The notes beneath the pieces are model-generated. The model ran no database searches and was not told the DNA's origin. It worked only from the letters and a program-made list of their open reading frames with translations. From positions 2,354,501 through 2,418,500 of the forward strand of contig JACSYO010000570.1 of NCBI GenBank assembly GCA_016806645.1: a stretch of DNA of 64,000 bases, read 5' to 3'. Positions 24,373 through 61,651 of this stretch are shown here, piece after piece. Made by a program: the position numbers and the translations under genes. The DNA is from Ophiodon elongatus. Lineage: Eukaryota; Chordata; Actinopteri; Perciformes; Hexagrammidae. Position 1 is the stretch's first letter. Every line of letters begins with the position of its first letter.

Positions 24373-27300
24373 TCATCTTGTGTCAATTCATGTGTGAGAT
24401 TTCCTTCTCTCTGTTTTACTTTCATGTATCACGTGTTTGAGTTGATGTGGCTGAAAGAATTGGCAACTATTATCTGTGAAACTTTTTCCCACCTGTTGCA
24501 GTGGGCCTGATTATATTGTGACTTTACTGTGATGTCAGATTTTAAGTTATCTGCTTCACAGTGGTCATACAACATTTACCCAATTGGTTAGTTATTGGTT
24601 ATTGGTTAACCTTTTGATCACTCGTTTTAATGGTGAAACTGAAAGGTTTCCTTCCAAATCAATAGTACTGTAGTATATCTGTTTTGCTGTCTATAATTTA
24701 CAGCCCTGCCTGCAGCTGCTTGTGTACGCACAGTACAATGTACCTGCAGCATAAATATTTTGTACGCAGGTCCTTTACCCTCAACATTCTTTGCTTTCCT
24801 GCCAATAATCATTGTGTTGTGTAACATTTTTTTTATGTAGCATTTTAAGTTAGGAAGTCTAGAGTATTTAATTAATTGCAGTTGTGAATGAAGCCACTGT
24901 TTTGGCAATGATTTCCGTTGTACATTTATTGAATAAATGGCTCATTAAAGCTCCTCAGACTCTTGTCAATAATTGTCTGGCTCCTCAGGGTGATTGATCT
25001 TCACTATTACGTCTTAGGTCTTTATCTCTAATGAGAATCCTGCTCATTCACTACAACAACACAAGTAATCACTAAAAGCTGAAGACCCAAGATCTTATGA
25101 TGTTGGAATACGTTGAATTGCGATGTTTCTGAATCAAAAACACATCACATTCACCGCCTATCTCCAACTGCAATGGAAATGTACTTGAAGATTCAGTGAT
25201 TTTGTGGAAACTCTGCACATTTAAAACATTGGGTTTGTTGCGCTTTTGTAAAATGCTAGCCTTTTGCTTGTTGCTGTTTCCCAAGAGGCCTACAGCTATT
25301 TCAAATTTCCCAACAGGCCAAAGCTTTTTGCAAACCAATCAAAGTTACAGGAGTTTATTCATGCTTGAATTTTCTGCGTAGGAAGATGGATCTAAAGCTG
25401 CTTCCTCATTTGGCCTCAGTGATTGGTTTCTCTTGTGCATGAATGCTCTTAAATCCCTCTGGAACAGCTGTTCTTATAGGAGTATACATGCCTTTTTCTA
25501 TTCTTCAGCACAAACACAGGGGCTGAGGAGGTGTAACTTGATACAATATGTCCAAGGTACTTACAATTAACTGTACTGTGAAGGAAGAAAGTGGAAAGAA
25601 GAAGATACAATAGCACTTTCAATTATCCAAGGCTGCACGTCATCAACAGCTCATCATAGGCCTCATGTCATCAAAGTACAGGTGTTATCACATCATTAAC
25701 GATGGCTGTAAGGGCACAGATATCGAGGATCGAGTCAGTCAACGAGTTAGTGGAAATAAGGCTAGGGTGGCCAAACTACGGCTTTGTAAATGGCACATTA
25801 TGAATTAAAAAAAATAAACTGTGGCTTGAGCATATTTCTAATAAATTACACTGCGTGTAAATTGCACATCCTAGTTCAAACACTTTGTTACATTACTTTG
25901 TTCCATCTGAAGATTAGACTTACAGATTTCAATTTGCATCTTTTTGTACAGTAATGTTGTGTAGTTATTTTGATTGAAAAATATTTTTTTGTGGCACATG
26001 GGGTTTGCTGGTCTAGAAATAATGATTTTATTACAGTGTTATTGGTTTCACTTATTGTTTGGCCGTGAATCCTTAAATGTATCTATATGGTCCACAATCA
26101 AAAATGTTTGGCCACCCACTGAGATAAAGTATTGTGACTCCTGAGTTAGTAAAAAGGGTTGTTTGTTTTTAACAATTCACTCATGACTTGCACATCGCTA
26201 AAAGGCCGGAAGCACAGGGTAATGGCTAGTCTGGCTGTGTCCAAAGTTTAAATATAGGCCTACATATACCAGCATCTCTTGAGCTATAATTAACACATTG
26301 TGTGTTTGAACCAATTATTTCTCAGTGAACAGTGGGTGGTTGTAGCAGCCTTTTATCATTTAGCGATACCGTATTCGTAGATAGCTTTTTCTGTAAATTT
26401 TTTACTGTTATTTCAGTTTAGACTAAAGCGGAGCTGGAGCCTTTTCCAGCATATTTACACCTTTAGACAATTTTGAGCTGTCTTTGTGGTTTTGGGAGAA
26501 AACTGAAACCAAATAGACCTACATGCATTAGCAGAGAAGGACTTGCTTATTTCATGTATTTCATTCTCGGGCACTTTGGAAACATGCTGTGCAGCTGCTC
26601 ACAATATACAAAATTACAGACAGAATCCTATCGATAATGTTCCAGGTTGTACCAAATAGAGTCAAAAACAGAATCTGCAGGTGCACTCATCCATTAATAC
26701 TTCACCTTCCAGACAAAGGACATCTTCTCAACTTGTAGAGGTTGGGTGATGTGGAAGAAGAAATATGAACAGTGACAACTGTTTTGACTACAGTGACTCA
26801 GTGACCTCCCCATCAGCTTTGACAGCTCTCTGCTGAGACCGAACAGTGTCACAACCCAGCTGTTAGACTGGGACAAAAACACAGGTATGCTAACAAATAA
26901 AGTAATTAATTAACCAAAAAACGTATCAAAATAAGTCACACAAATTGATGGGAATAATCTGTAAGGCTAGTAGTGGAAGGAGTGGAAGAGTGAGGCCTTT
27001 ATTCGTGGCGTGAAAGCGAAAAGAACTCGACCGGAATGTTCCGAAAAAAAAAAGACGTTGTTTTTTAGCTACATAGTATTAATGTTCTGTATGAAAGTAC
27101 TCATGACAAAACAGTTTGAAAAAATACATTGACGTGCAAATTAATCACATGAAAAAAGAATCCTTGGTATGTAAAGGCCTTATCTCCAGATGGTAACATC
27201 TGTCTACTACTACTACTACTAAACGCTCCACTGTGTTCATCAGATAGTCGCTAACTTTGTCTATTAGCGCTTTGGTCCTAAAGCAAGTAGCATACAGAGG

Positions 27301-28340
27301 GAAACTTTATTGCTTAAAACAGCTTCTGGCAGTGGCTAAATATAACGCTGCTAAAAGAACTATGAGTGAACCAAAACAGTAAAATTGTGGGTCATGAATC
27401 CAAAACAAAGCTGAAAGACACTAAACTTTGTGCAGGGTTAAAAACTTTAACTTATTCATAGCTTCAGAATACTATCATTTGAGATTTTTGATTCTTCATG
27501 TTCAGCTTCACTGTTTCCTTGTGACTATTCTTGGTAAACCTTCTTTCAACCCATTTCAAAAAGATAGTGATAGCCACAAAAAGCAAGTTCTCAATACATT
27601 TCAAGAGCACTGAAGTACCCTGGCATCTGTGCTGTGCTGTCAAATCACAAATGTGTCTAATGGAGTAGAAATCTGTCCAGATCTGATCGTGTGAAGACAA
27701 CTTAAATGCCTCGGACAAAGCCCCCCTGCTGCACAGCCTCTCAGAGTACCTTCAACCTCTCTCTTAATATCTGCAAGTATATACTACTTCATATGCTATC
27801 AGCCCTGATAGGAGTGTATAATGATGGCAACACTTTATCTTATTTCTTATATCAGAAGTAAGTTTGGAACCTTTTATGTACCTTTTCAGCATATCTGTTA
27901 CATACTGAAAATAATATTCAAGGTTGCTCTCATTACTATTTATTAAGGACACCTTTTCTAAATATATATATTCATGCTCCACAGGGAGCATTGAAGCAGT
28001 AAAGGTCAGGATGTCATTCATCCTCAGTGTTAAATGATATCCTATCTGCAACACCCTGGATACGACAGAAAAAGGCTGTTATATTCAGGGAAAGGTTCAA
28101 GTTTGAATCCTTCCCCTTTGGACTGTAGTCTTTCCCTTCAGGTTAGCTTTGAGACTTGGTTTTGTTATTATTTGATGGAAAAGGTTGATTATAATAAGGG
28201 GGCTTGTTTAATGCATGTTTATTTTGTTTTAGAAGAAGCAGAGCTGAATCCAACTTGCGACATCAACTGATTTGGATTGTAGCTCCTTCTTTACAGTAAA
28301 ATTAAAATAATATTAGTTAATCTAATCTCTGAAAACAATT
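24373..28340. other. Gene-free intergenic DNA
   Basis: No recognisable coding exon, RNA gene or repeat. Short open frames only; a (CTA)n-like run occurs near 27209-27222. Confidence 0.5.
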
Positions 28341-28344
28341 TCAC

Positions 28345-28610
28345 TGGTGCTTTTTAAAAGGAACATTTTGTGCGATATGCCTCTTTGCTTTCTTGCCGAG
28401 AGTGAGAAGATCAATACCACACGTACCTCGTGTCTGTGCATTGAGTGTGAAGCTGAAGCCAGAAGGCGATTATCTTAATTTAACATAAACATCAGGAGGA
28501 GGGAGAAACAGACAACCTGGCTCTGTCCAAAAGAAAAGAGAAAGAAAAATGACGACCAACACTAATCTCACTAATTAACACACATTGTATCGTATTTCTT
28601 TGATCTATAT
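28345..28610 (+). repeat. Common teleost dispersed repeat
   Basis: The motifs CTTTCTTGCCGAGAGT, GAGAAGATCAATACCAC, CCTGGCTCTGTCCAAA and CTCACTAATTAACA in this order match an interspersed repeat I recognise from many teleost genomes. A partial, more diverged copy is at 38708-38800. The class (SINE or MITE) is not decided. Confidence 0.55.
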
Positions 28611-29612
28611 TTAAACAAAAATGCAACAGAAATAATGAACACTGGGGCTCTGGTTGAATAGTTTTTTTTGTTGCTTATTCCTAACTGAGTGAAATGACCG
28701 ACATGTGAATCTACATGTGAATGGCAGACATGATAAGAACAGGTCAAATTCTCTTAATACTGAGGAAAGGGGCTTCAATGCTTCCTTTCTTGTCTCCTCA
28801 TCCTTAATGAAGGAAAATTACATCCCACAATTCCCTGTGGCAGCAACATTTAAAGCGAAGCACGTCAATAATATCCGCTGCCGTAATTATGTAGCCTTGT
28901 GTAAATGCAGTCTGATGTCTTTTCCTACGTTTCTCCTTCACATCTTTGACCTCATGACCTCAAGAAAAGACGTTCGAAAAAAACATAGGAGATCAATTTT
29001 TTCACTATTCGACCGGTTTCAGCCCTTGGAAACCTAAAGGTAATTACTCCGGGAAGTCACTGCTTCTGGGCCTCAGACAAGAAATAGTTACAACACGAAC
29101 GTCCTCAAAAGACCACAAATTGTGTTTTCTTGTGAATAGATTAAACAAACAATATTCCACAATTTTTGTCCACACTAAAAATTCTCAATATATAAATATT
29201 GTCCAGAAATTAATTAATGGACAGTGTCTTCACACATTACAATACATACAAAAGACTGAACAAGGCCAGTATCACAGGCACGAGGATTTAGCACAAGGAA
29301 CTGCTGGTACACTTTACAGATCCACTTGCATGGCATGGTCTGGTAACTTTGAATGGAGCCAAGCTTGCTGTTTACCCCTGCTCCCACTGTCTATGCTCAG
29401 CTAAGATAATCGACATAAGAGTGGTATCAATCTTCCAATCAGTCTGTGAGACAGTGCAGAAGTGCATGTTGTACCATTCCTTAAAGCTTTATTATCAAGG
29501 CAAGACAGATATTGATGAGTATTGATTTAATTTCAAAGAGACACAAGCCCTTTTCAGCTGAGGTCATTAATACAGACGCTGGGTTCCGCATGCTAACAAG
29601 ACAGTAAATGGG
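28611..29612. other. Gene-free intergenic DNA
   Basis: Contains open frames of up to 110 codons with no recognisable domain or splice context. I do not call a gene. Confidence 0.45.
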
Positions 29613-29947
29613 TGTAACAATGGGTGTCTCACAATGGAGACAATATTTCTGTGGTGACGTGGTTGGGCTCAGCTGCAGAGGGGACGGAGTGTGGGAGTGG
29701 TTCAGGGAACGAGGCTGGGAAGAGGCTTAATCAGCCTCACCTGGAGTCAATTGGCCTCACCTGGAGTCAATCGAGGATCGTGTGTCTACGGTATTAAATG
29801 CCAGTAGGAACAGATGAGGAGGAGGAGCAGGAGACACAGGCTGGCAGACCGACTGAGCCATTCAATAAAACGTTGCCAAACGTTACTTGCGTGTGCTGGT
29901 TTATTTGTACACAGAGGAACCCACCGAGGTAACACAGACGTGTTACA
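29613..29947 (+). mobile_element. Probable solo LTR of an LTR retrotransposon
   Basis: A 335-bp block starting TGTAACA and ending TGTTACA (inverted terminal heptamers with TG...CA ends). It is more G/C-rich than its surroundings. It holds a direct repeat of CTCACCTGGAGTCAAT near 29737-29770, a TATTAAA-type box near 29791, and AATAAA near 29866, in the order expected for an LTR. No internal coding region flanks it. Target-site duplication is not evident (ATGGG versus ATTTC), so the ends or the class may be wrong. Confidence 0.45.
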
Positions 29948-31532
29948 ATTTCCAAAACCAATACTCTCTCACTAATCAATGGTGTGTTTGTGTACACAGC
30001 AGCTCGGTGCAGCACTCCATAACAGGTGCAAAGTAACTAAAGCTCAAAAAAATGAAGAGACATCATGAGGCCAATTATAAGCTGAATAAAACTGTTGAAT
30101 TCGACAATCTGCAAAGGACCTGCCACATTCATACACACATCCCACCCACACACAGTTCCAGCTTCCTCTCAATGTGTGAGGTAAACGCCACTCTCACCAT
30201 GTACCTCTCAAGCCCCAGACGGTATATGGTTGAGTCACCGTTTTTCTCTGATGTCACTGCAGGCAGAATTGCTAATGACCCAACCAATATCCAACCGGGC
30301 TGGTTCTGAGATAAGCTGTCTGCAGGATACAAAGGACTCTTTCTTTGCATTCAAGCAGTCGTTTGAGTGCAATGAGTGACTGTATGGCTTCACTAATACA
30401 GTTATAATTAATATAGTCGCCTCCCTCTTCAGATTGCTTACATCCAATCAAATAAATACCTGTATATTTACAATTTACCAAACATGAGTCTATAGATTCT
30501 GCATGAACACTCAGAAATCCCCACTCCTGTCCCAACAAAGAGCTCAAATGTCTTTTTTCTTGTGTCTATATAAAGCCAGTCTACAATCAACTCAGCAGTG
30601 AATCATGCTGGCTGCCATTTGAAGGGCACAGAGTCCTGGGTCGTATCCTCTCAGTGTAATGCCGCATCTGAGGATGTGCTTATGGTCCTATCTGTCTGTT
30701 GACAGAGATGAGGCTGAGAGGTGACGTGCATTGTCACTCTCTATCTTTAGAGTCATTAAGTAACCCGCCAGTTTGCTTTAAGGAAAACCGTCACAGACCT
30801 TGATCAGAGTGAAATGTGTCTTTCTGTTGCAGATTGCATGTTATATTTCTGTAATTTGTACAATTTTCTATTTGAAAATAGAGGACGAACTGTAATACAA
30901 TTATCCCACTGTACAAACAGTACAGAACAGGAATCTTAAAAACGTAAGGTATGATATAAAAATATAAGTGAGGGTGTCAGTGAGCAGCCTTCTCGGTCCA
31001 CTTTGTGCTTGTTAACCATGAAGAACATTTTGTAACTTGTGACTCAGAACAGTTTGTCAGTCTTGATCCATTATCAAGCAGTGACTGCCTCCTTGTTCAT
31101 GATTACAACATCGTTGTGCCTTTTTATTATTGAGCTGCACAGAACAGGCTGCTGCAGGTTGTTTATCTGTGACAAGTGCTGTATAATTGTTCATGAAAAA
31201 TAAAAGTCTTATGTGGGAACTCACCATGACAACAGGCTAAATACACTACAACGTAGGAATGCAATATGCCAGTGCAAAACAAGACAGGAATAATATTGCA
31301 ATTTCTATAGCTAAAACTCCACTGAAACACCAAAACCTACAATGTATTGATCCTACAAACAAGTATTGCAGTTGTAGCTAAAGTATGATATCGGTAAATC
31401 TTCTGCGTCTTGGACCTAAAACATTTTTTTTAAACTATTAAAAACATAAATGTACGACGTTGTTGCTGAAGTTAAATGTTCTGTCATGACTATGAACATG
31501 GGGATTGTAGTTTTCAGTCAATCCTTGATGTA

Positions 31533-31635
31533 CACTTTCCTACTCAAGAGCATCAAATCTGTATTAATCCGCAGCTAAAATTAGTCCCCAACAAAAACGG
31601 TATTTACTACTTTTCAGTAACATTTGCTAAAAACA
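31533..31635 (+). repeat. Dispersed repeat fragment (copy 2)
   Basis: Similar to 4697-4795 in the same orientation; see that entry for the shared core. Confidence 0.45.
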
Positions 31636-32600
31636 GGGACCAGCTGTTCGGAGCTAAAGTCTTGTGAACCATTTTTAATGAATTTGGTCTTCAGTAGGAA
31701 CCAGCGGGCTCTAAATTGACAGAATTAAGAAAACATTGAGAGTAAAATATAGAAAAGCAAAATCAAGAGCTGAAAGAAAACAGCAACCTTGGGTGTTTTT
31801 TGCATATAAAATATTTTATTCTAAACCTTCTGAAAAGTTAGTCATAATTTGAGGTGATTATATACCAACATTAACATATCAACATATTAACATACTGGAA
31901 ACAAATGGTTGCCATACTGTTATCAAAAGCAAAGCCTGCAATTATAGAAACATCTGATCTATAAACACTAGAAGTAACATTTAAAGTGGCATGCAACACT
32001 TGTTGAAATCATGTTGATTTTTATAAAATATGCAATGTACACGATCCCTCACATGTTTATTAACACATATTTTTACACATGGGTTTATTGGGAATTTAAA
32101 CATTTCAGAGTAAACTGGGAATTTTGTTTGCCTTTAACCGGTCTCATTTAAAAATATTTGTCATACCAAAAAAATAACCTAATTTCTTTTTTTTAATGAT
32201 AAATGGATCTTGATGCACATCTCTATTATGTCCGTCGGATGATTATGACTATGATTGGTACATAATCATATTTTTATGGCATCATGTTTTTCTTTTACAA
32301 TGAGAGCCAGTGGCTTAAAAAATCTTATAGTTTTCACAGAATACCCACTGAGCTAATTGAACTCCTTTGCATTCATAAATCACAATGTTCATGAATGTGT
32401 TTACATTTATGATGAGGTTCATCTCTGCCGACATTAATGAATAAGTACATTCAACATGCTTGAACTGGGATATGGATGCAGCCACAGACTTAATTAAAAA
32501 CTTGTCACTCTAAGAAAAGAAGAGGATGCCCTGTGAAAATGCCGTGGGTGGAAATTAAATTGATTTTGTCGAACCCCACTGCACACGCTACATTCACACG

Positions 32601-32607
32601 TGTGTGT

Positions 32608-32675
<68 letters not shown>
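32601..32675. repeat. (TG)4 / (CA)33 microsatellite
   Basis: TGTGTGTG runs directly into a perfect 66-base (AC/CA) tract, so the junction is itself self-complementary. Confidence 0.95.
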
Positions 32676-32677
<2 letters not shown>

Positions 32678-33303
32678 ACTGTAAACACAATCATGCGCAG
32701 GTTTTCCTCACACGTGGCCTAGCATGGCCTGACATATTACACAACGCTCCGTTGAAAACACTCCTTGACTTTCTCAGCACTGACATCTCGCCTCTCAGTT
32801 GCTGTCAATCAAACGGTCGACTGGGAAAAAGCAATAGGACAACTCATGGGGGCTTCGCTTTGAGCAGCTGCACCAAGGTTTGGACTGCTTTCCCCCAGGG
32901 AACTCAGCATTACTGTACTAGTAGTCTTTCTTTCAGTGTATTGCACATCAACATGCAATGTTTAAATGCTTGATAGGTTTTCAGAAACACAAGAACATAA
33001 GGGTTTTCATCATAATCGTTAGAAATCCGACCACATTTGAAAGAGCCTCCTCTCCTTAATATTTTATTTTCTTCACAATATCTTCGTGACTCCTCTTTGA
33101 CTTGATTATCCACGACAGCTGATGACCTTACAGTACAGTCAGTCAGTGAACTCTCTGATGATAACGATTTCAAGAAAACCAGGGTTTTTAGAACAGAACC
33201 AGAGAGCAAACTTGTAACCTACTCATACTGTCCTAGACTGGGTTGCACCAGCTATTTATAAATACATTGCTCACTTTGTGTGTAAAGTTCCTCCTGATTT
33301 CAT

Positions 33304-33622
33304 AGCGGACATCCACACTATCCATCGAGTCAAGGTGGATGTTGTTTGCTTTCTTACGAAAAAGTGTCACGTGATGGGGGCGTGACGAATCGCGAAAGGA
33401 CGCTGTGAGTGATAAGACCTGATCAGGTCGAGAACATTGGTGTCTGCACCATCGTTTTCAACGGTCTCCGTTTCTGCCCGTCCAGACTGAAACGCACACC
33501 GGAGTTTTCAAACTAAAATGGTGTTTTGGTTTTTGGGTTTGGGAGTAGTGTGGACAAGAGGGACAAATGTAGCAAAAGGTTATGCGCTTTGAAGCGGAAA
33601 CGTATTAGTGTGGATGTAGCCT
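33304..33622. mobile_element. hAT-like MITE, about 320 bp
   Basis: The left end AGCGGACATCCACACTA and right end TAGTGTGGATGTAGCCT are inverted repeats of each other at 14 of 17 positions. The interior is rich in CGTTTTCAACGG- and CTCCGTTT-type motifs seen in abundant non-coding fish MITEs. No transposase is encoded. An 8-bp target duplication, expected for hAT elements, was not confirmed. Confidence 0.55.
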
Positions 33623-33954
33623 TAATAACTGCTAGCTAGTTACACACTTGAGTTGGACCATAAAAACTCAAGGAATGTCTTAATGTGGAAACAGGTTGCT
33701 AGGAAACAGGTGATACCTTCTATTAAATTTGACTAAACTTTTGTAAATGTAACGTTAGGTATTACTTTGTTTTATTTATATATGCATGTATAGGTAAATG
33801 GTTTTAAGAATTAGTAGTATGTACACGCAGTTTAAAATGAAATATCAGATTATGCTACATTAGCTGGCATTATTTGGTTATTTAGTCTAACTGTATGGGC
33901 ATTAAGATGGTTTGTTACTCAGCACAGTCTGAGAAGCAGTCATTATAAACTGTT

Positions 33955-34310
33955 TCCAAAAAATACTTGGCAGGTAATTGGATGAACCATCTATCAATAA
34001 AACTTGCCAGTTGGGAGAGGAGCGAAAAAAAACATCTTTTCTGTCACGAAAAGCCTTTATTGCTTTTGTTGCTCTTCTTTCAATGAAGAAATACTCTCCA
34101 TTTCTAAAATAACTGATGCTATTGCAACACCTATGCTAACCTCTTTAGGAGCCGCCATCGTGTGTCATCTCACACGCACCTAAGCCACGACCGTCACAGG
34201 ATGCTGATTGGTCCGTAGCGCCGCGGTTCAGACACAAACGCATTACTTGAAGCCTGACAAGATTGATTCTCGTAACATCGTGAGAATCCAGCTGCCGCTG
34301 TATGTTGAAA
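33955..34310 (-). pseudogene. Decayed RecQ-like helicase N-terminal fragment (dispersed repeat, copy B)
   Basis: Read on the - strand, MAAPKEVSIGVAIASV is followed by SLKEEQ, then after frame shifts by ALLPTGK, a ruined Walker A region, and by a stretch matching the DRWF-like region of copy A. Stops and shifts make it non-functional. It shares with 18345-18680 both the coding part and upstream sequence (GGCAGCTGGATTCTC), and it is inverted and about 15 kb away. Confidence 0.55.
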
Positions 34311-36594
34311 CATTTGTATAACGGGATTTTAAATCTTCAGTAGGCAGCCAAGTGTCGGGTCAGATGTGTTGACCATGCTACATTATCCATTTAGATTTTT
34401 TCATATAAATCGGTAATTTGTTAGCCAGCTAATGTAAGTGTTGTCAGTTGAATCAGTTAACTATTACATGTGAGTAAATATTCGTTTTGTGGAGCCTGTT
34501 TTAATCTAGTGATGTATAAATCTCCACCTAATCAAGTTAATTTACAAATAGGCCACATTTTTAAACTTACAAAGAGCTGTTGCAACTAGTTCCTCTAACA
34601 GAAAACATATTCCTCTCCACGTGATAACCCATACATTATAGACATTTTGTAAAACAGATAGGCTTGGTTTGACACACAAATATATGTTAATGCTACAAAC
34701 TGTAAATAGCACTATATAATGTATTGAGAATATTACTTCATATCCTGCTGGACAAAAGCAATGAATAACGCCATAAAACAGATAATCCAAGACCTTTCAA
34801 CCTGGAAACACCAAAACCTAAAATATCCTTCCATTAAAAGCAATCTATTCTCATCCTCATCCTGATTTTCAAAAAGGGCCTCTTTAAAACATGAACAAAA
34901 ATGTATGTTCTGTATCAAGAATCAAAGTGAGATATTAACCGTGCTATGACCTTCCTACCATTTTCCTAATCTTTAATCAACACCAAATCGGCCAAAGAGA
35001 GGCATTTATTTAAATCAATGCTTCTATTTCTATGTGATGCAACTCTTATATCTCTAAAGTCTTAATCATTTAGAGGTATAAAGGATAATGGATCTCAGAA
35101 GAAAAGGGATCTCGTCATAACCGGCTAAAGAAATATTCCTGAACTTTAGGTAGTGTTGAGCGCTGCAACATAAAAGGCAGTACGGTAGGGATGCAGTATA
35201 CTTCACAACCAGAGCTTTCATTTCTACAGTACCATACATGCTGGAATTTATTTCCAATTGAAAAGAAAATACAGTCTTTACACATCAAGCTTCATCTTTC
35301 AATTTCATGAAAAAAAAAAACAGGTGGTTCAATTTCTAGAAATAACAGAAAGCACTTCTGATACCTTGATCACACCAAAGACCTGATTCTTCTGTGAGAA
35401 AAATAGGATCTTACTTTGGTATAAGGGAGAAGGAAGTCTGATCAGTGAGCCTGGCACTGTGTGGTTAATCTAACTCTCAGCACATTAAGACAGGTAAGAA
35501 ATGGCTAAATCACACTGGCAGACAACAGTGGTATTGTCCCAGTTATTAAGAAACAGTTTATCCATGCATACTGTAGATTCCTCTTAAAAAGAAAGAAATA
35601 AAAATGCCCATGTCCTCTCCATTGATTTGCCTCTTCCTCATACTGCCTTTTATTACTACTGTGCTCATATTTAACTGGTATGAGTGGACAGACAGAGCGT
35701 AGCTCAGTTCTTCATGCATCACCATCCTCACATGTTCAGTGTGGTTTTCAGAAAGGCACAAGTGGGTTATTCCTTAGGGTGAAGAGCTGAATGTCAGTTA
35801 TGGAGGAGCAAAAATGTCAACATTCATCTCTTTAGCAAGGACAGACTGACCGGCAAATGCAAGGCATATAAATTCATACTGGAAGAAGTGTCAACTAAAA
35901 AGAAAAAGCCACATTCCTTTGTGTTCGCACAGGACTGCTGCCTCGTCAAGAAGAAGATGTGTTCATTGTTGATTTGGAGTGTTTTTTAGCAATATGGATC
36001 CTCTTTATCTGATGCAGATACCGGGGTAATTCAACAAGAGATGAGCACAGATACATCTATTGCTTTCTAAGTTTGATGAATGTATTCATGGACGTGTGTT
36101 TACAGGCTTGTTGTGGGTATTTGAAGAAGATGTCCGGTGCGTGGCTACCTCAATATGGGCTTTCATTTCCTTCCTTGCTCATGAGATAATTTTTTTTTAA
36201 TTCATGCCTTTGATACAATCATTTGTTCCAGTTTGGAGCATGCCTCGGATTTGGCTCGATTGCTTTCACAGCGGTCGATCACGTTGGCACATACACGTTG
36301 AAAGGAAGCCGTCCTCCCCCATTGAATGAATCAAACCCGTGAGCGAGCACGTCCTTAGATTTTTGTTTGAGTTTTAATCACGCACATTAAAGTATGCAGC
36401 TTGACGACTGATTTGTGTTTAAGTCACTCTCAAGATTTTCAATCAATGATTGGAGCACAATCCACTTAATGAATGCACATGGGTATCTTATCACCGAGGC
36501 TCAATCAGTGTGTGTGTGTGTGTGTGTTTTAAAGCTCGGTCCACTACCAGATGTATTTCACTCAATTCCCTGAATCTCAATTTTATGCTGCTCC
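34311..36594 (-). terminator. kcnk2: kcnk2 downstream region, including probable 3' UTR
   Basis: No coding potential recognised. A long 3' UTR is expected for TREK-1. Reverse-strand AATAAA (TTTATT on +) occurs near 35649-35654 and 35005-35010; neither can be chosen from sequence. Confidence 0.3.
36509..36526. repeat. Short (GT)n microsatellite
   Basis: Perfect GT run just past the kcnk2 stop codon, probably in the 3' UTR. Confidence 0.85.
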
Positions 36595-60178
<23,584 letters not shown>

Positions 60179-61651
60179 CTGGGAGGATGGAAGTGATGAA
60201 TGTGGATCAATTTCTTTCCATTACAAGAGATTCCCCCTTGGACATACTCTGTTTTTCTATCCATCTATCTACCTACCTACCTACTTACCTACCTGTCTAT
60301 CTGTTAGCTAAAGACATACATAGGTTACAATACGCACTATCTGGTTCATACAATGTAAGTGTATGGCTGCAACAAACAATCATTTTCATCCTAGATTATT
60401 TTGGTGGTTATTTTTTTCAATTAATTGATATAAATGTGTTTGCAATGAAAAGAACCAGATAACTTTTGATATTTCAGCTTAAGAAGGTCTTAAACACTAA
60501 CTTCATTATCAAATCCGCGTATTGTTTCAGCTTTATATAAAACAATCAATGCAAATAAATTATCAGGCAATAACCATTTGGAGAAAATTGAGCACTGTAC
60601 TAACTTTAAACTCTATCATTGATATATGTTATTACAATATATTCACTACTGTCAATAAGTCATGGATATTAAACTCATTCAAAGTGTTCCAGGACTGATC
60701 TAACACGTACACTATTGTAAAATACTATTTTTATTAACCGTTCTCATTTCCACCAGTCTAAAAGACAACTAAACTGTAGATTTGTATTAGAATGAGCTGC
60801 AGCAGGTGGAGCACTTTTCATTCGATGCACGTTCTGTGTACCACCTGTAATTCTCCAGCAGCAACATTTACAGTTTAAATGCATGGATTTCCATATCTTA
60901 GCTTCCTCTTCTGAGCTGGAACTAATGAGGGGAATCCTGGATTAAATTAATTAAGGCTTCTTAATAACAGAGTACCCATGTAGTTTGTACATTCAGTGTG
61001 ATACAAATAAATATGTGTGATCGATAACCACAACTTCTAATAGGATATACAATCTTACGACAGTGGAACAGGTTATACTTATGTCTTTATATATATATAT
61101 ATGATATATGATATATTTTCTTTGTGTGGGTCCCACAATACCAATGAATACAACAACTGAATGGAAGCTCATTAAAAATTAAACACTCTTTGTCACAATC
61201 CCGTTTCCCCCAACAGCATGCTGAACTAGATGCAATTACATAACCACCCCATGAGGACCTGATAGCCAGTATTTCACAGTAAACAACTTATGGAGACGAT
61301 CATTCACTAAACTAAGCTGAAACCATGTCAAATAAACACATAAATAAATATTTTTTTCTTCTTTTTACTATATTTGTTTTACATGACTGCATGAGAATTG
61401 TCTTCATCAGTGTCGTTTTAAATAGGTTTGCACATGCAGAAATATTGTACATTTATAATAAAGCTACATTTAAAGTATCACAAAGAGATCATATCAAATA
61501 GAAATGCCAATGTGAGGCAGAAAAAGATGCCACGATGTACTTAAACTCAACAAATTAAACAACACATAACAACGTAAATTGTTCCTTAGCCTTTATCATC
61601 ACTCTCAGAAGGTGCACAGTCACGAAGAGTATTTGTAATCTTTACACTTAC
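60179..61651 (-). other. kcnk2: Intron between the likely 5' exon and first coding exon of kcnk2
   Basis: Donor GTAAGTG at 61651 and acceptor AG at 60179 on the - strand. Contains a CTAC/CTAT tract at about 60262-60302 and an AT repeat at about 61087-61118. No coding exon recognised. Confidence 0.5.

Larger units (their letters stand above)
29948..33300. other. Gene-free intergenic DNA
   Basis: A/T-rich; nothing recognised apart from the repeat at 31533-31635 and the microsatellite at 32601-32675. Confidence 0.5.

Noticed and set aside
28705..29404. 110- and 94-codon + strand frames
   Set aside because: No known motifs, A/T-driven composition, no promoter or splice context.
32494..32973. 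Open frames with Cys-Val or Thr-His repeats on both strands
   Set aside because: Produced by the CA/TG microsatellite at 32601-32675.
34542..35257. Chain of three - strand frames, considered as a further LINE remnant
   Set aside because: I could not recognise any reverse transcriptase or L1 C-terminal motif in them; left as non-coding.
60179..60179. GTG as a real kcnk2 start codon before AAPDLL
   Set aside because: The GTG is made of the last base of the intron's AG and the first two exon bases; vertebrate nuclear genes rarely start at GTG, and a spliced A|TG explains it better.
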